Source of the DNA: Balanoglossus misakiensis
Lineage: Eukaryota; Hemichordata
Assembly (NCBI GenBank): GCA_040954595.2
Contig: CM082578.2
Coordinates: 1,054,001 to 1,118,000, forward strand
Length of the DNA: 64,000 nucleotides
Direction: 5' to 3'
Shown here: positions 1 through 9,700 of the stretch, one piece after another
Layout: each line of letters starts with the position of its first letter
How positions within the stretch are numbered: position 1 is the first letter of the stretch
Translations under genes and position numbers: made by a program
The notes under the pieces: generated by a model
Told to the model about the DNA's origin: nothing
What the model saw: only the letters and a program-made list of their open reading frames with translations
Databases searched by the model: none

Positions 1-1069
1 ATGTGGATGAGGTTTTGTTTGGTTCAAAGTCCACAGAGCCGATGATGCAGTGTACATCCCATTGTTAAAATACACGGTTTCCACACTTTATATGCATCGA
101 TGCATTATTCAGTACAAATGTGAATTAAAACACACTAGCATTATAATAAGGCTTTTCTACCATAAGCCGAACATAAAAATACATTCCTGTATTCCTGTCA
201 ACTGGAAATATTTATGTTTGATTGAAATACCGTTCATAGGATTAAATCATGAATGCCAATTAAATCATGATAATAGTTCCATCTTTGTACAGTAACACAA
301 TCTTTCATTCTTCATTGTACATTTGAAGTTAACAATGATATGAAATGTACAATTTTCAACACTAAATATTTGAATCTGTGCTCTAATAGAAGCAACAGTC
401 TTGACTCAAAATAAATATCTGTCATGATATATTCAATAGACAAAAGCATGTTTGACAAGAAATTTTAGTAATGTTCTAACAAAAGCAACTATGTTGACAT
501 AAAATACTCAACAGACATAATCTTCTTTCAGAATAAAAATTACCATTTCAAACATACACTATATTGACTCAAAATTTATACTAATTGTCCTAAAATTGTT
601 GATGATCAAAACCATGTTTGATAAGAAACTTGACATTTTCAAAGATTACTGTTAATTTTATAATGATAATATCTATCTTCACTCAAAATGTCCAAGACAC
701 GTTTAAAACTTTTCTATTTATTTCTTGATGAGGATAAATATCTTGACTAAAAATTCATATTAACAATAACATGTTCAAAAGACAGTATCTTACGTATCTT
801 TGACAAAAATTAAATGCAAACTTAAAGGAATGATGAAGTCTATGCTGAGCCTGCATATTGAAACAGCAGAGAAATGTTCATACAATACAAAATTAATAGC
901 CTATGATACAGTAATATTATATTGTAAATACATCCTATTTGGGTAGCAAACCAATAGTGACACTTTGGGAGAAAAAAAGATCTTTTGAACAAAATAATCT
1001 AAACTGCCCTAAAAGTACTTGACATATTTTACATAGATTTTACATAATTATATACTTTTAAAATACCAA
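1..1069. other. AT-rich intergenic sequence, no gene recognised
   Basis: The stretch is strongly AT-rich and stop-dense in all frames. The phrase TTGACTCAAAAT and close variants recur near 400, 560, 678 and 742, which hints at an old degenerate repeat, but I cannot define a unit. The only open frame near the left edge (50-295) has no recognisable domain and ordinary intergenic composition. Confidence 0.5.
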
Positions 1070-1172
1070 TACATACATACATACATACATACATACATAC
1101 ATACATACATACATACATACATACATACATACATACATACATACCGGTATGCATGCATGCATGCATGCATCG
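1070..1172. repeat. (ACAT)n microsatellite with ATGC tail
   Basis: About 18 uninterrupted ACAT/TACA tetranucleotide units are followed by a short GCAT run (1150-1170). The same tetranucleotide recurs at 15,300-15,440 and at the ends of several dispersed repeats in this window, so it is a favoured simple repeat of this genome. Confidence 0.95.
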
Positions 1173-1985
1173 ATAAATATATCCATAGATATAATGTAAC
1201 GGAAGCAAATTAGAAATAATGACACTACTATAACAGCGGGACCACTTGATGCGTAAAGTTCATCATAGCTTTATTTATGATTTCCCACCACCTTTCACAA
1301 TTAATAAAATCTGTATAAGTCACGTCACGTTTTCCGTATTATTTCGCTTCAAATTTTTGCAGTTGGTGTATTGTTACCTTACCATTACCTTATCGAAAGC
1401 ATTGTGATGGTAATTATTATTTTGCGGTTTGGTTAATACATGTTATGTGAAATGTTGATTTCAGCTTTCTCATATTATGAGTATTGCAGGGAAAGTTATT
1501 GGCTGCTGTCAAAACTCTCTAGCATATAAGAACGATAAGGCAGTTGAACGACATGCACATAATATTTTTACAGATCCTGAACACCCACTTCAAAATTTAT
1601 TCACAAACTCCAATCATGGACAGAATTTGATTTACCAGGAAACAATTGCTTAGAAAAACATTTTTCCCAAGACCGGTATCTATTTCAAATTCAAGTTGCA
1701 TCCTTCCTTAGTTCTATGCAATGCTACAGATGTGATTTTTATCATGTTCTCTTTTTGTGTGTATGTATAGATTGTTAACAAAATGTGAAATCCTGAATTT
1801 ATTTCTGATTAATCACCCTGAAGACCATTTTCAGACCTGTTGTTGACCATAAAGTATTTGAATTGAACATTGATTTACCCTAGGAGCCAGTATAAGAACA
1901 TTTAACCTCTTGCTTGGTAGTTTTGCTTTTATCTAGTCTCACTCCCAAACCTCATTGCTGTGCACCCTAGTGTGCTTCTGGCAGT
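1173..1985. other. Intergenic or element 3' flank, nothing recognised
   Basis: AT-rich sequence without a credible open frame. If the hairpin at 1986-2052 marks the 3' end of the neighbouring minus-strand Helentron, this stretch is host flank. Confidence 0.4.
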
Positions 1986-2052
1986 ATGACCAGGCAAGGA
2001 GCGCAGCGACAAGTACAAGTCGCCCTCCAAATCAGATCACTTGCCTGGTCAT
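1986..2052 (-). other. Compound hairpin downstream of the Helentron gene (candidate 3' terminal structure)
   Basis: ATGACCAGGCAAG (1986-1998) is exactly inverted as CTTGCCTGGTCAT (2040-2052). The loop contains a second small stem, GCGAC...GTCGC (2006-2023). On the transposon strand it lies about 130-200 nt after the stop codon. Rolling-circle transposons commonly carry a hairpin near their 3' terminus, so it is a reasonable candidate for the replication-termination structure. The exact element end was not determined. Confidence 0.45.
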
Positions 2053-2184
2053 GTCCTACCACCAGAGGCACTTGCTTTGTCTTGGTGTAGCAACAAGGTC
2101 TAGTACCGTCACTCAGCTTCTTGGTTACAAACGCCATTATTGAATCATGTACCTGAATGAGGTTTATCCTACAAATCTCAATTT

Positions 2185-5100
2185 TTATATTTTGATGCTT
2201 ATTGCTTCATGAAAGCTGAAGTATTTTGGTACAACATTTACTAAGACATTTTCTATTCCTTTTACATACACATGATCAATCAATGTATTAGCTTCTGTAG
2301 TTGGTTCACTTACAGTTTGTCTGAAACCATGATCTTCCATGAACTTTACAAGTGATGACCGGGTCAAGATATCTTCATTGAAATCACCCATGATCATATT
2401 GCCTCCTGGGTATTTTTCCATTGCTTTCACCAAACAAACCAAACTACTTTTGAATACCTCTGCTTTGTATGATGGTGGTCTGTAAACTACAGCTACTGTA
2501 ACATTGATTTTAGTGACATAAAATGAAATACATTCCAAATTACACACAGCCAAATGCAAAATTTCAAAATCATTACATAATTTGCTATAGAGTCCAACAC
2601 CACCCCGCTGTTGCAACTGTAGACTTGATGTATTTGTATCAAATTGATTGTAGGATTGAGATCGAGGTTGGTGATTGAATTCGAATCCGCTCAATTGCAC
2701 ATTACATTGTGTTCCTTTTTCAGATAACCATGTCTCCGTCAAACAAATGAAGTCTGCTTCCAAGAAGTGACCGTCATTGCAAATATCTTTAATATGATTG
2801 ACAAGTCCCTCAACATTATGCAACACAAATGAGCATGTATAATTACTCTGTTCTGTCTGAGTACACTTGGGAAGAAACTTTGGCATTGTTTCCAGTGCTT
2901 CTTGTACTTTTTCATTGCAATATATGGATGATTTGTTAAAGTCATTAATAATGAGACCATCTAATGATGTCACTCGACTCAACGCCACATATGCCTGTCC
3001 TGGTGCAAACATCTTCTTCAAATTAACAACAGCTTTTTCAACTGTCAATCCCTGTACCTTATGCACTGTACATGCCCAAGCTAGTTTTAAAGGAAACTGC
3101 CTCCTAATACCACCATTACTTGCAACTGACATTTCCTGGGGTTCTATAGGGGTACTGTTTACTGGAAGGTCAGATATAGTTATAGGCTTCTTTTTACGCA
3201 ATCCTTGGCCAACTTTCTCATTATCAAATACAACATAAATGGCAGCTGGGAATTTTACATTTGGTTTCACTGCAATGTGACATACTGTGCCAAATACGCC
3301 ATTCACCAAACCATCAGCCACACTAATGTTATGTGTCAGTTGTACTCGTGCACCAACAGCTAGAGTAAGAGTCTTTGGTAAAGTTGTCCTATACACTTTG
3401 ACGTGATGTCCTTCCTTTTTTTCTAATCTTCCAGTTTTTGGATTCCGACTAAAATCCTCTGCTTCAATACACATAGGATCAGAACATTGAGAATGAAGCA
3501 TTTCAACATTACAGCTATTGACCTCTGCATTTGTAGCAAAAACATGCATTGCCTCAGATGTTTCACCAGTAACACACTTTTGTAACATTGCCACATCACC
3601 ATCTTTGAGTGTGTCCCCTTTCTTGTGAACTCTTACTCGATTTAGTGCCTCTGCAAATGCACAGTCTTTCTGTCTCATTATTTCAGTTAATTCTACCATA
3701 CTGAAATTATCTTTCCACAGATTGGTTGATTCAATGTCTACACACAGTGGACTTCCTTTCACAGGTGGAAGTTGATAAAAGTCACCTACAGCAATGACAC
3801 AAACATTACCAAATGGTGATTGAGTTGATGACTGTTTGATTTGTCGTAGTCTTCCATGAACATAGTACAATAACTTTTTGTCTACCATAGAAATCTCATC
3901 TATTATCAAAATTTGAAGGTTACCAAACTTGCAACGAAGAGTATTGAGCTTTTCCTCACGCAGTGGCTGATATGGTAGCTTTGAGTCAACTGCTATGGAG
4001 AATATATGATGGAGAGTTGTTCCTTGTATATTAAATGCCGCGACTCCTGTCGGTGCAGTTAAAGCAATAGAAATTCCATCAATGTCTGGCATTGCCCGAG
4101 CTAGTATTCGTTTGGCTTCATGATATATGGTTTTGATTAGATGACTTTTCCCAGTACCAGCACCACCAGTGACAAACAGATAAAAGGGTTCTGGATTCTT
4201 GCCATTGCTTTTGTCCAAACACCACTTCCTGACAGTGTAAAACACTTCTGCTTGTTTCTTGTTCAACGATCTACACATTGTTTCAACCTCATATTTCTTC
4301 ATTGAATTTGAAATTTCTACATGGCAATCATCACCTTTAGGTTTTTTTGCCAAGTCCGGAATATCACTGTCATCAACCGGATCATCATCACAACACTTTT
4401 TACCTTCTTCAATGCATTCCAATCGTTCCAATTCATTTTCTGGACATATTTGAGCCCATGCATCTTCAAGATGACCATTCTCATCAAGAAATTGTCCAGC
4501 TGCATCAATAGCATCAGCCTCCGTTTCAAATAATGCTTTATTGGTATCTACGATCATTTTAACCTTTTCTAAAGAAGCAGAGCCACATTTCACTGCACCA
4601 AGACAATAAAAATCCTCAAACGATTCAAATCCACTAGGTTTCAGTTGTGATTCAGTTCGGTATGGGAGAAACAGTTGTAATATACTGCCATAGTGCTTTT
4701 CTGGACATTTGGTAACAGAAAATCTAGCATATCTAACAACAGCCCCATCACTTCTAGATCTTTTCTGCATGTAACCAACATCATTTTTCAACTTCACTAT
4801 TGGACTGTGCCGTTTGTCATTACTCACATTTTTCATTTCTGATTTTGAAACCACTCTGTATTCTGAACAAAATGTTGCCAGACACATGTTGTCGAAATCT
4901 TCCCCATTTGGCCTGTTCTTGTACCTGTCTACAATGCTATTCATCCAAATATCATCCTCATCTAAATCAACACCTCTCATTTTCTTCTGTATTATAGCTA
5001 ATGGCAAACTCATTTTGATTTGATTTTCTCCTGTTGGAATAAACTGAACTTTTCGTGATGATTGTTTCAGTTTCAAACCACATACCCTATACACAGCTTC

Positions 5101-8100
5101 CTGGGCACAAATTTCCCTGTTGTGCAGATATACACCACCTAACTCTTTCATGGCCGACTTTGCATCCATATTTCCTTCTTTGTTAGCCTCTTTCTGTGCA
5201 TGTTCCAAGAGTAAACCCATTTCTCTTTCTGCCTTAGAGATGTATGACACAATGTACACAACACAGGCATATGCATCCACAACAAACTGAATGTCCATAT
5301 TTGCATTCCAGCAACGGAGAAGGTTGGCATTATATTGGTTCACCCAAACATCACTTGGTTCACGTTTTAGAACTACACTTGTTTTCTTGGCCAATATTGC
5401 ATTTGCTTGTTCAAACATCTCTTGAGATATGCCGACTGCATTAAACAATTCATCAATAGTATCAATTTGTTGCTCTTTGTCACACAGGCATGTCCACACT
5501 CGTTCTAAAATGTGTCTAGCCCTTTTCTCACCCAATGCTGTATCATCTAAATGAGGCAAATCAGTTTCAAATTCATTTTCCAGTGGTGTTGTGACTTTAG
5601 CATTCTTACACTCCTCATCATTGGTCATCTCTGTACCGGTATCTATGCTGACAGAAGGGTGGCATACAAATGTTTTCTTTGAAGGAGGTCGGGGGAAGTT
5701 AAATCTACATGTAGTACCCTTTTTCTTGCAAGATTTTGAATGTCTTGAACTGTGTTTCTGGACTGTTTTCACAATCTCATGCATTACCTCATCCTCTTCA
5801 ATAGAAGGCATTTCACATGTTACATATCTGTCAACAAACTCAACAACATCTTCATCAGAATCTTTGTCCACTTTTGGGGCATTTTCAACCCAAAACAAAC
5901 AGTGAGTGTGTGGTGATCCACGCTGCTGAAACTCAACTCGATAAAAATAATCTTTTATCTTCCCAATAGGACTAGCTGGTGACATAATTACGTCAGTCAA
6001 GAAACAATGGAATCTATGATCAAACATTCTTGCTGCTGTTACGGGATTTCGTCTCAAGATACCACATTTCTCAGACCAATCGAGATCCTCAGCATTACGT
6101 GTATCACCTTCTTCACGAAGTATAGTCTCAACAACCTCTTTCCACCTTAAGTCAACAGCAGAAAATGAGCAGAACCATGTTGGTATACCTAACTGTCTGA
6201 TCATTGCAAAAATATCTTTCTGTGTAGCTTGCCAATAAGGGGGAGTCCCTCGTACTGGTTTTAAAAACTTGTAGCCTTCATCACACTTCAATATCTCTCT
6301 CAAAGAATCGCCATCAGTCAGAACATCAGATGTCACCTTTTTCCCACAAGCATTGGCAGTTCCTTTTCTCAAAGCGATTGACACATTTGATACAACCTGG
6401 TCAAGTTCTGAACGGTATTGTGCATAAAATATATAGTCTGTGCTTCTGGCAAACCTGTTGCTTGCATTCATTAGACGACTTTGCAGGTATCGTCCTATTG
6501 TTATCTTAACCTCTCGATCATCGTGAAATGTTGGTGATCCAGTAGGGAATATCACAGGAAAGCACTTCGCTTCATTGAACTTTTCCATCAAAACTCTAAC
6601 AGGTTTATTATCCTCACCAGGAGCAACACAAGCGATATCGTCAAAGTGATAATCTAGAATATCCTGACCAATGTCAACTGGTTGAAAGCATGTGTCCATG
6701 AATATTCCATCAGTATCTTTTTCAGGCTCAATTCCACCTTCTGTGTCTGATGCTACATCATTGCGTTCAATATCTGAAGTTTTATCCACAGTGTTTTCAT
6801 TACCTTCAGCATCAATGTTTTCTTCAGTCTTTTCAAGAGTATTTTCCCAAGCGAGATTGAATTTCACATCACTATACCACGTATTATTTTTCTGTAGGTA
6901 TTCCAGCGCATTTTGAATGTGTCCTTTGTTTACAAATTGATACTGATAACAACCTTTGTAACTTAATTTCCGCTTTAATTTCACCTTTATCATCTGGTCA
7001 TGCAATTCACCTCTAGGCAAAATACTTGTGGTCTTTTGTATATTAGATGGAACACACACAACAGGTCCATGAACACCATTTTGTCCACCTCTTGGTAGTG
7101 CCATCATTTTCATGAAAGGAATATGCAGTGCAATTAAATGTTGCTCTAAAGAATTCAGACATTTTAATTCATTAGGTATTGGTTTGACATCAAGATTGTT
7201 TGCAGCAGCTTGAACAGGCATCTCTGCACGCAAGAGTTTGCTATGGCATGTGTGACAAATCCATAATTTACCGGCGGCACTGCTCTTGAGTGGACAATCA
7301 ACAATACATAATTTACTGCAGTTGTGTACATAATCTTCTGTTATGCATTTCTTGGCTTTCATTTCACAAAACACATTTCTGGACACATATTTATCCATGT
7401 TACAAACAAGGACCTGCTTTCGAAAAAGTCGCCGGTGACAAACTGAACATACACAATTTGGCCCAACTGAAGTCTCATTCCTAAAATCAATTATAACATC
7501 TTCTATATTTTGCTTTTTCATTTTCTTCACTTTGCCCTCAATACGACTTCTCTCTAATACATTCTCTTTATAATGCTGATCCTGCTGGTACCGTTCTAAA
7601 CATCGCTTTCTCTGACGTCTTTGAAACTGCTTATCTTTCCGATACTTATCAACACATTGTGCTGCGCTCTGACTCTTCTTGCGTTCTCGAAACTTCTCAT
7701 CTATTTTGTACTTGTCAACACATTGTGCTGCACTCTGACTCTTCTTGCGTTCTCGGAACTCCTCATCTTTTTTGTACTTGTCAACACATTGTGCTGCGCT
7801 CTGACTCTTCTTGCGTTCTCGGAACTTTTCATCTTTTTTGTATTTATCAACACATTGTGCAGCATTCTGACTCTTCTTGTGTTCCCTGTATAGCGAGTCA
7901 TTTTTATATTTTGCTTTTGAACGTTTTGCACACACAGTTTTCTGGGCTTCACGAAATTTTACATCATGCTCATATCTACTTGCAAGTTGCTGTTTTTTGT
8001 TCTCCCTATGCAGTTCATCCTCAACATATCTTTTTCTCTTATCCAATTTCATGTTGTCTCTATATTCAGAATGAGTGTGATAACGTTCATATTCTCTACC

Positions 8101-9462
8101 TGCCTTACAGGTCCTCACAATACTGGATACATTTAACGTATGCAATTTAGTTTTTTCACCTTCATACTTTTCATGTCTGACTTTCTTTTTCAGTCGTACA
8201 CTCATGGCTCTTCCACGTTTCTTACCTCTCACTGGTGCAATACACTGCAGTTCATCATGTGTTTTAAATACTTCATCTAAATGGACCTCTTTTTTCAAAC
8301 CATTCAGTGTTGAGCAACCATCGTCTGTCACATCCATGCACTCTCCAGTCACAATCTCAACAGGGACAACTTCATTGCAATCAATGTGTGTACAATGACA
8401 GGTTTCCAACTGTGGTGTCTTCACACACTCAACTACTTCATAATGGTTTCTATTGCGATGGTTCAAGTATATACCAACACCTCTATCAACATTGTGTTTA
8501 TTGATTATATTACAAGAATGTTTCCACCAACTATCGAAACTGTACACGAAAATATTTACATTGAAGAGATTAGTAGTGGCAAGGATTTCAGTTTCTGTAG
8601 CCCATGTTCCTAGACAATCCATTCTGGACTTCTCAATATAATCAGCAACTGATGTATATCCATCTAACCTTACCCAGCCTGAATATACTTCCTCATTGGC
8701 TTCCAAGTGATTTACAATGGCCGTTCGAATAACTCTGTGATTTCGCTCAGTCCCACTTATACAATATGACAAGGACCTAAAATAACAGTTACCATCACCA
8801 ATTATTGACTTGTACTTACATGGTTCTCCAATCGTAACACTTCCAAGTTTATTGATAATATCAATATAATTTTTATCTACAATGTCAAATTTGCAACATA
8901 GCTGTTCACATACATCAGAAGTTAATGGAGAAAATGAATAAACGCTGTCCCCTGTTCCACTGCCAATATACAGGTCGTCATTTTCAACACTTTGATCTCC
9001 AGTCTCAAATATGTCATTATTCACTTTTGTTCCTTTATTTGCTTTCAAACTGTCACTTTTTCTGATTATGTCAACATCCGTATTCCTGTTTTTTAAGAGG
9101 ACAGACTCCTCTGTTACAATATCCGTATTCCTGTTTTTAGAGAGGACAGACTCCTCAGTTACTATCTCCGTATTCCTGTTTTTTAAGAGGACAGACTCCT
9201 CTGTTACAACATCCGTATTCCTGTTTTTAGAGAGGACAGACTCCTCTGTTACTATCTCCGTATTCCTGTTTTTTAAGAGGACAGACTCCTCTGTTTCAAT
9301 CTCCGTATTCCTGTTTTTTAAGAGGACAGACTCCTCTGTTTCAATCTCCGTATTCCTGTTTTTTAAGAGGACAGACTCCTCTCCATCACTCCTGTTCTGA
9401 GACAGAACAGGATCTTCTTTCTTCTGACTCCTCTTCTTCCTCCAATATCTACTGCGGGGCAT
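2185..9462 (-). CDS. Helentron-type rolling-circle transposase: OTU protease / HUH-Y2 Rep / Pif1 helicase / endonuclease
   Basis: A single open frame of 2425 codons from the ATG at 9462; the frame runs three codons further upstream, but without an ATG. Domains in order: a 15-aa repeat tract (residues 28-132); an OTU cysteine-protease-like domain (about 219-345) with DGNC (Cys226) and a late NHYEVV histidine (His340); a Lys/Arg-rich 22-aa repeat tract; a Cys-rich zinc-binding-like region (CVCSVC, CHTC); a Helitron Rep domain with the HUH pair in PHTHCLF (His1185, His1187) and a two-tyrosine motif VVYIVSYISK (Tyr1403, Tyr1407); a Pif1 helicase with GGAGTGKS (Lys1772), IIDEIS (Asp1855) and the late motif YVALSRV; and an EEP-type endonuclease (about 2211-2425) with LTETWL and GDFNED. 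This order is that of Helentron/Helitron2 elements. By family knowledge it nicks and transfers single-stranded DNA during rolling-circle transposition. No stop or frameshift is seen, so it may be recent or active. The last endonuclease motif reads SFH where canonical enzymes have SDH. Confidence 0.93.
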   Translation of the reverse strand: MPRSRYWRKKRSQKKEDPVLSQNRSDGEESVLLKNRNTEIETEESVLLKNRNTEIETEESVLLKNRNTEIVTEESVLSKNRNTDVVTEESVLLKNRNTEIVTEESVLSKNRNTDIVTEESVLLKNRNTDVDIIRKSDSLKANKGTKVNNDIFETGDQSVENDDLYIGSGTGDSVYSFSPLTSDVCEQLCCKFDIVDKNYIDIINKLGSVTIGEPCKYKSIIGDGNCYFRSLSYCISGTERNHRVIRTAIVNHLEANEEVYSGWVRLDGYTSVADYIEKSRMDCLGTWATETEILATTNLFNVNIFVYSFDSWWKHSCNIINKHNVDRGVGIYLNHRNRNHYEVVECVKTPQLETCHCTHIDCNEVVPVEIVTGECMDVTDDGCSTLNGLKKEVHLDEVFKTHDELQCIAPVRGKKRGRAMSVRLKKKVRHEKYEGEKTKLHTLNVSSIVRTCKAGREYERYHTHSEYRDNMKLDKRKRYVEDELHRENKKQQLASRYEHDVKFREAQKTVCAKRSKAKYKNDSLYREHKKSQNAAQCVDKYKKDEKFRERKKSQSAAQCVDKYKKDEEFRERKKSQSAAQCVDKYKIDEKFRERKKSQSAAQCVDKYRKDKQFQRRQRKRCLERYQQDQHYKENVLERSRIEGKVKKMKKQNIEDVIIDFRNETSVGPNCVCSVCHRRLFRKQVLVCNMDKYVSRNVFCEMKAKKCITEDYVHNCSKLCIVDCPLKSSAAGKLWICHTCHSKLLRAEMPVQAAANNLDVKPIPNELKCLNSLEQHLIALHIPFMKMMALPRGGQNGVHGPVVCVPSNIQKTTSILPRGELHDQMIKVKLKRKLSYKGCYQYQFVNKGHIQNALEYLQKNNTWYSDVKFNLAWENTLEKTEENIDAEGNENTVDKTSDIERNDVASDTEGGIEPEKDTDGIFMDTCFQPVDIGQDILDYHFDDIACVAPGEDNKPVRVLMEKFNEAKCFPVIFPTGSPTFHDDREVKITIGRYLQSRLMNASNRFARSTDYIFYAQYRSELDQVVSNVSIALRKGTANACGKKVTSDVLTDGDSLREILKCDEGYKFLKPVRGTPPYWQATQKDIFAMIRQLGIPTWFCSFSAVDLRWKEVVETILREEGDTRNAEDLDWSEKCGILRRNPVTAARMFDHRFHCFLTDVIMSPASPIGKIKDYFYRVEFQQRGSPHTHCLFWVENAPKVDKDSDEDVVEFVDRYVTCEMPSIEEDEVMHEIVKTVQKHSSRHSKSCKKKGTTCRFNFPRPPSKKTFVCHPSVSIDTGTEMTNDEECKNAKVTTPLENEFETDLPHLDDTALGEKRARHILERVWTCLCDKEQQIDTIDELFNAVGISQEMFEQANAILAKKTSVVLKREPSDVWVNQYNANLLRCWNANMDIQFVVDAYACVVYIVSYISKAEREMGLLLEHAQKEANKEGNMDAKSAMKELGGVYLHNREICAQEAVYRVCGLKLKQSSRKVQFIPTGENQIKMSLPLAIIQKKMRGVDLDEDDIWMNSIVDRYKNRPNGEDFDNMCLATFCSEYRVVSKSEMKNVSNDKRHSPIVKLKNDVGYMQKRSRSDGAVVRYARFSVTKCPEKHYGSILQLFLPYRTESQLKPSGFESFEDFYCLGAVKCGSASLEKVKMIVDTNKALFETEADAIDAAGQFLDENGHLEDAWAQICPENELERLECIEEGKKCCDDDPVDDSDIPDLAKKPKGDDCHVEISNSMKKYEVETMCRSLNKKQAEVFYTVRKWCLDKSNGKNPEPFYLFVTGGAGTGKSHLIKTIYHEAKRILARAMPDIDGISIALTAPTGVAAFNIQGTTLHHIFSIAVDSKLPYQPLREEKLNTLRCKFGNLQILIIDEISMVDKKLLYYVHGRLRQIKQSSTQSPFGNVCVIAVGDFYQLPPVKGSPLCVDIESTNLWKDNFSMVELTEIMRQKDCAFAEALNRVRVHKKGDTLKDGDVAMLQKCVTGETSEAMHVFATNAEVNSCNVEMLHSQCSDPMCIEAEDFSRNPKTGRLEKKEGHHVKVYRTTLPKTLTLAVGARVQLTHNISVADGLVNGVFGTVCHIAVKPNVKFPAAIYVVFDNEKVGQGLRKKKPITISDLPVNSTPIEPQEMSVASNGGIRRQFPLKLAWACTVHKVQGLTVEKAVVNLKKMFAPGQAYVALSRVTSLDGLIINDFNKSSIYCNEKVQEALETMPKFLPKCTQTEQSNYTCSFVLHNVEGLVNHIKDICNDGHFLEADFICLTETWLSEKGTQCNVQLSGFEFNHQPRSQSYNQFDTNTSSLQLQQRGGVGLYSKLCNDFEILHLAVCNLECISFYVTKINVTVAVVYRPPSYKAEVFKSSLVCLVKAMEKYPGGNMIMGDFNEDILTRSSLVKFMEDHGFRQTVSEPTTEANTLIDHVYVKGIENVLVNVVPKYFSFHEAISIKI
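7633..7897 (-). repeat. 66-bp in-frame tandem repeat inside the Helentron gene
   Basis: Four units with a 66-bp period (marker AACACATTGT at 7651, 7717, 7783 and 7849). Each encodes a 22-residue Lys/Arg-rich unit resembling YKKDEKFRERKKSQ plus SAAQCVDK. More diverged KYKxDxxFRE-like units extend to both sides. The tract is highly basic and probably helical, and lies between the OTU domain and the Cys-rich region. A DNA-binding or linker role is only an inference. Confidence 0.85.
9067..9381 (-). repeat. 45-bp in-frame minisatellite encoding seven 15-aa repeats
   Basis: Seven tandem copies of a 45-bp unit encode EESVLLKNRNTEIET-like peptides at residues 28-132 of the Helentron protein. Two variants alternate in the middle (LLKNRNTEI and LSKNRNTD), a pattern typical of unequal exchange. 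The tract keeps the frame, is hydrophilic and probably disordered. No function is known to me. Confidence 0.9.
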
Positions 9463-9479
9463 CTGCAACAAACAAAATA
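9463..9479 (-). promoter_or_regulatory. Splice-acceptor-like sequence directly before the Helentron start codon
   Basis: Read on the minus strand, a T-rich tract ends in TTTGTTTGTTGCAG directly before the ATG. This matches a strong animal splice acceptor, so the large frame may be the main exon of a spliced transcript with an upstream 5' exon beyond 9480. No transcript evidence is available. Confidence 0.45.
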
Positions 9480-9700
9480 TACTCTCTGGTTAGGTTGTTA
9501 CTATACATTCACCACCAGACTTCAGATAACCTTCTCATCAAATCACATCACTAGTGATTATAACCAGTAAAAAGTAGTGGAACTTTTAACAGACAGAAGT
9601 GATTTATAGAAACTAAGTCCGAACAAAGTTGTAATTCAACAGCAACACATAATACACACATATCCCCATGCCTATATACAAATAGACACATATACACACG
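9480..9700. other. Short spacer between Helentron gene and satellite
   Basis: AT-rich sequence with no open frame or repeat that I can define. It should hold the promoter and 5' untranslated region of the minus-strand Helentron gene, but no TATA box is convincing. Confidence 0.35.
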
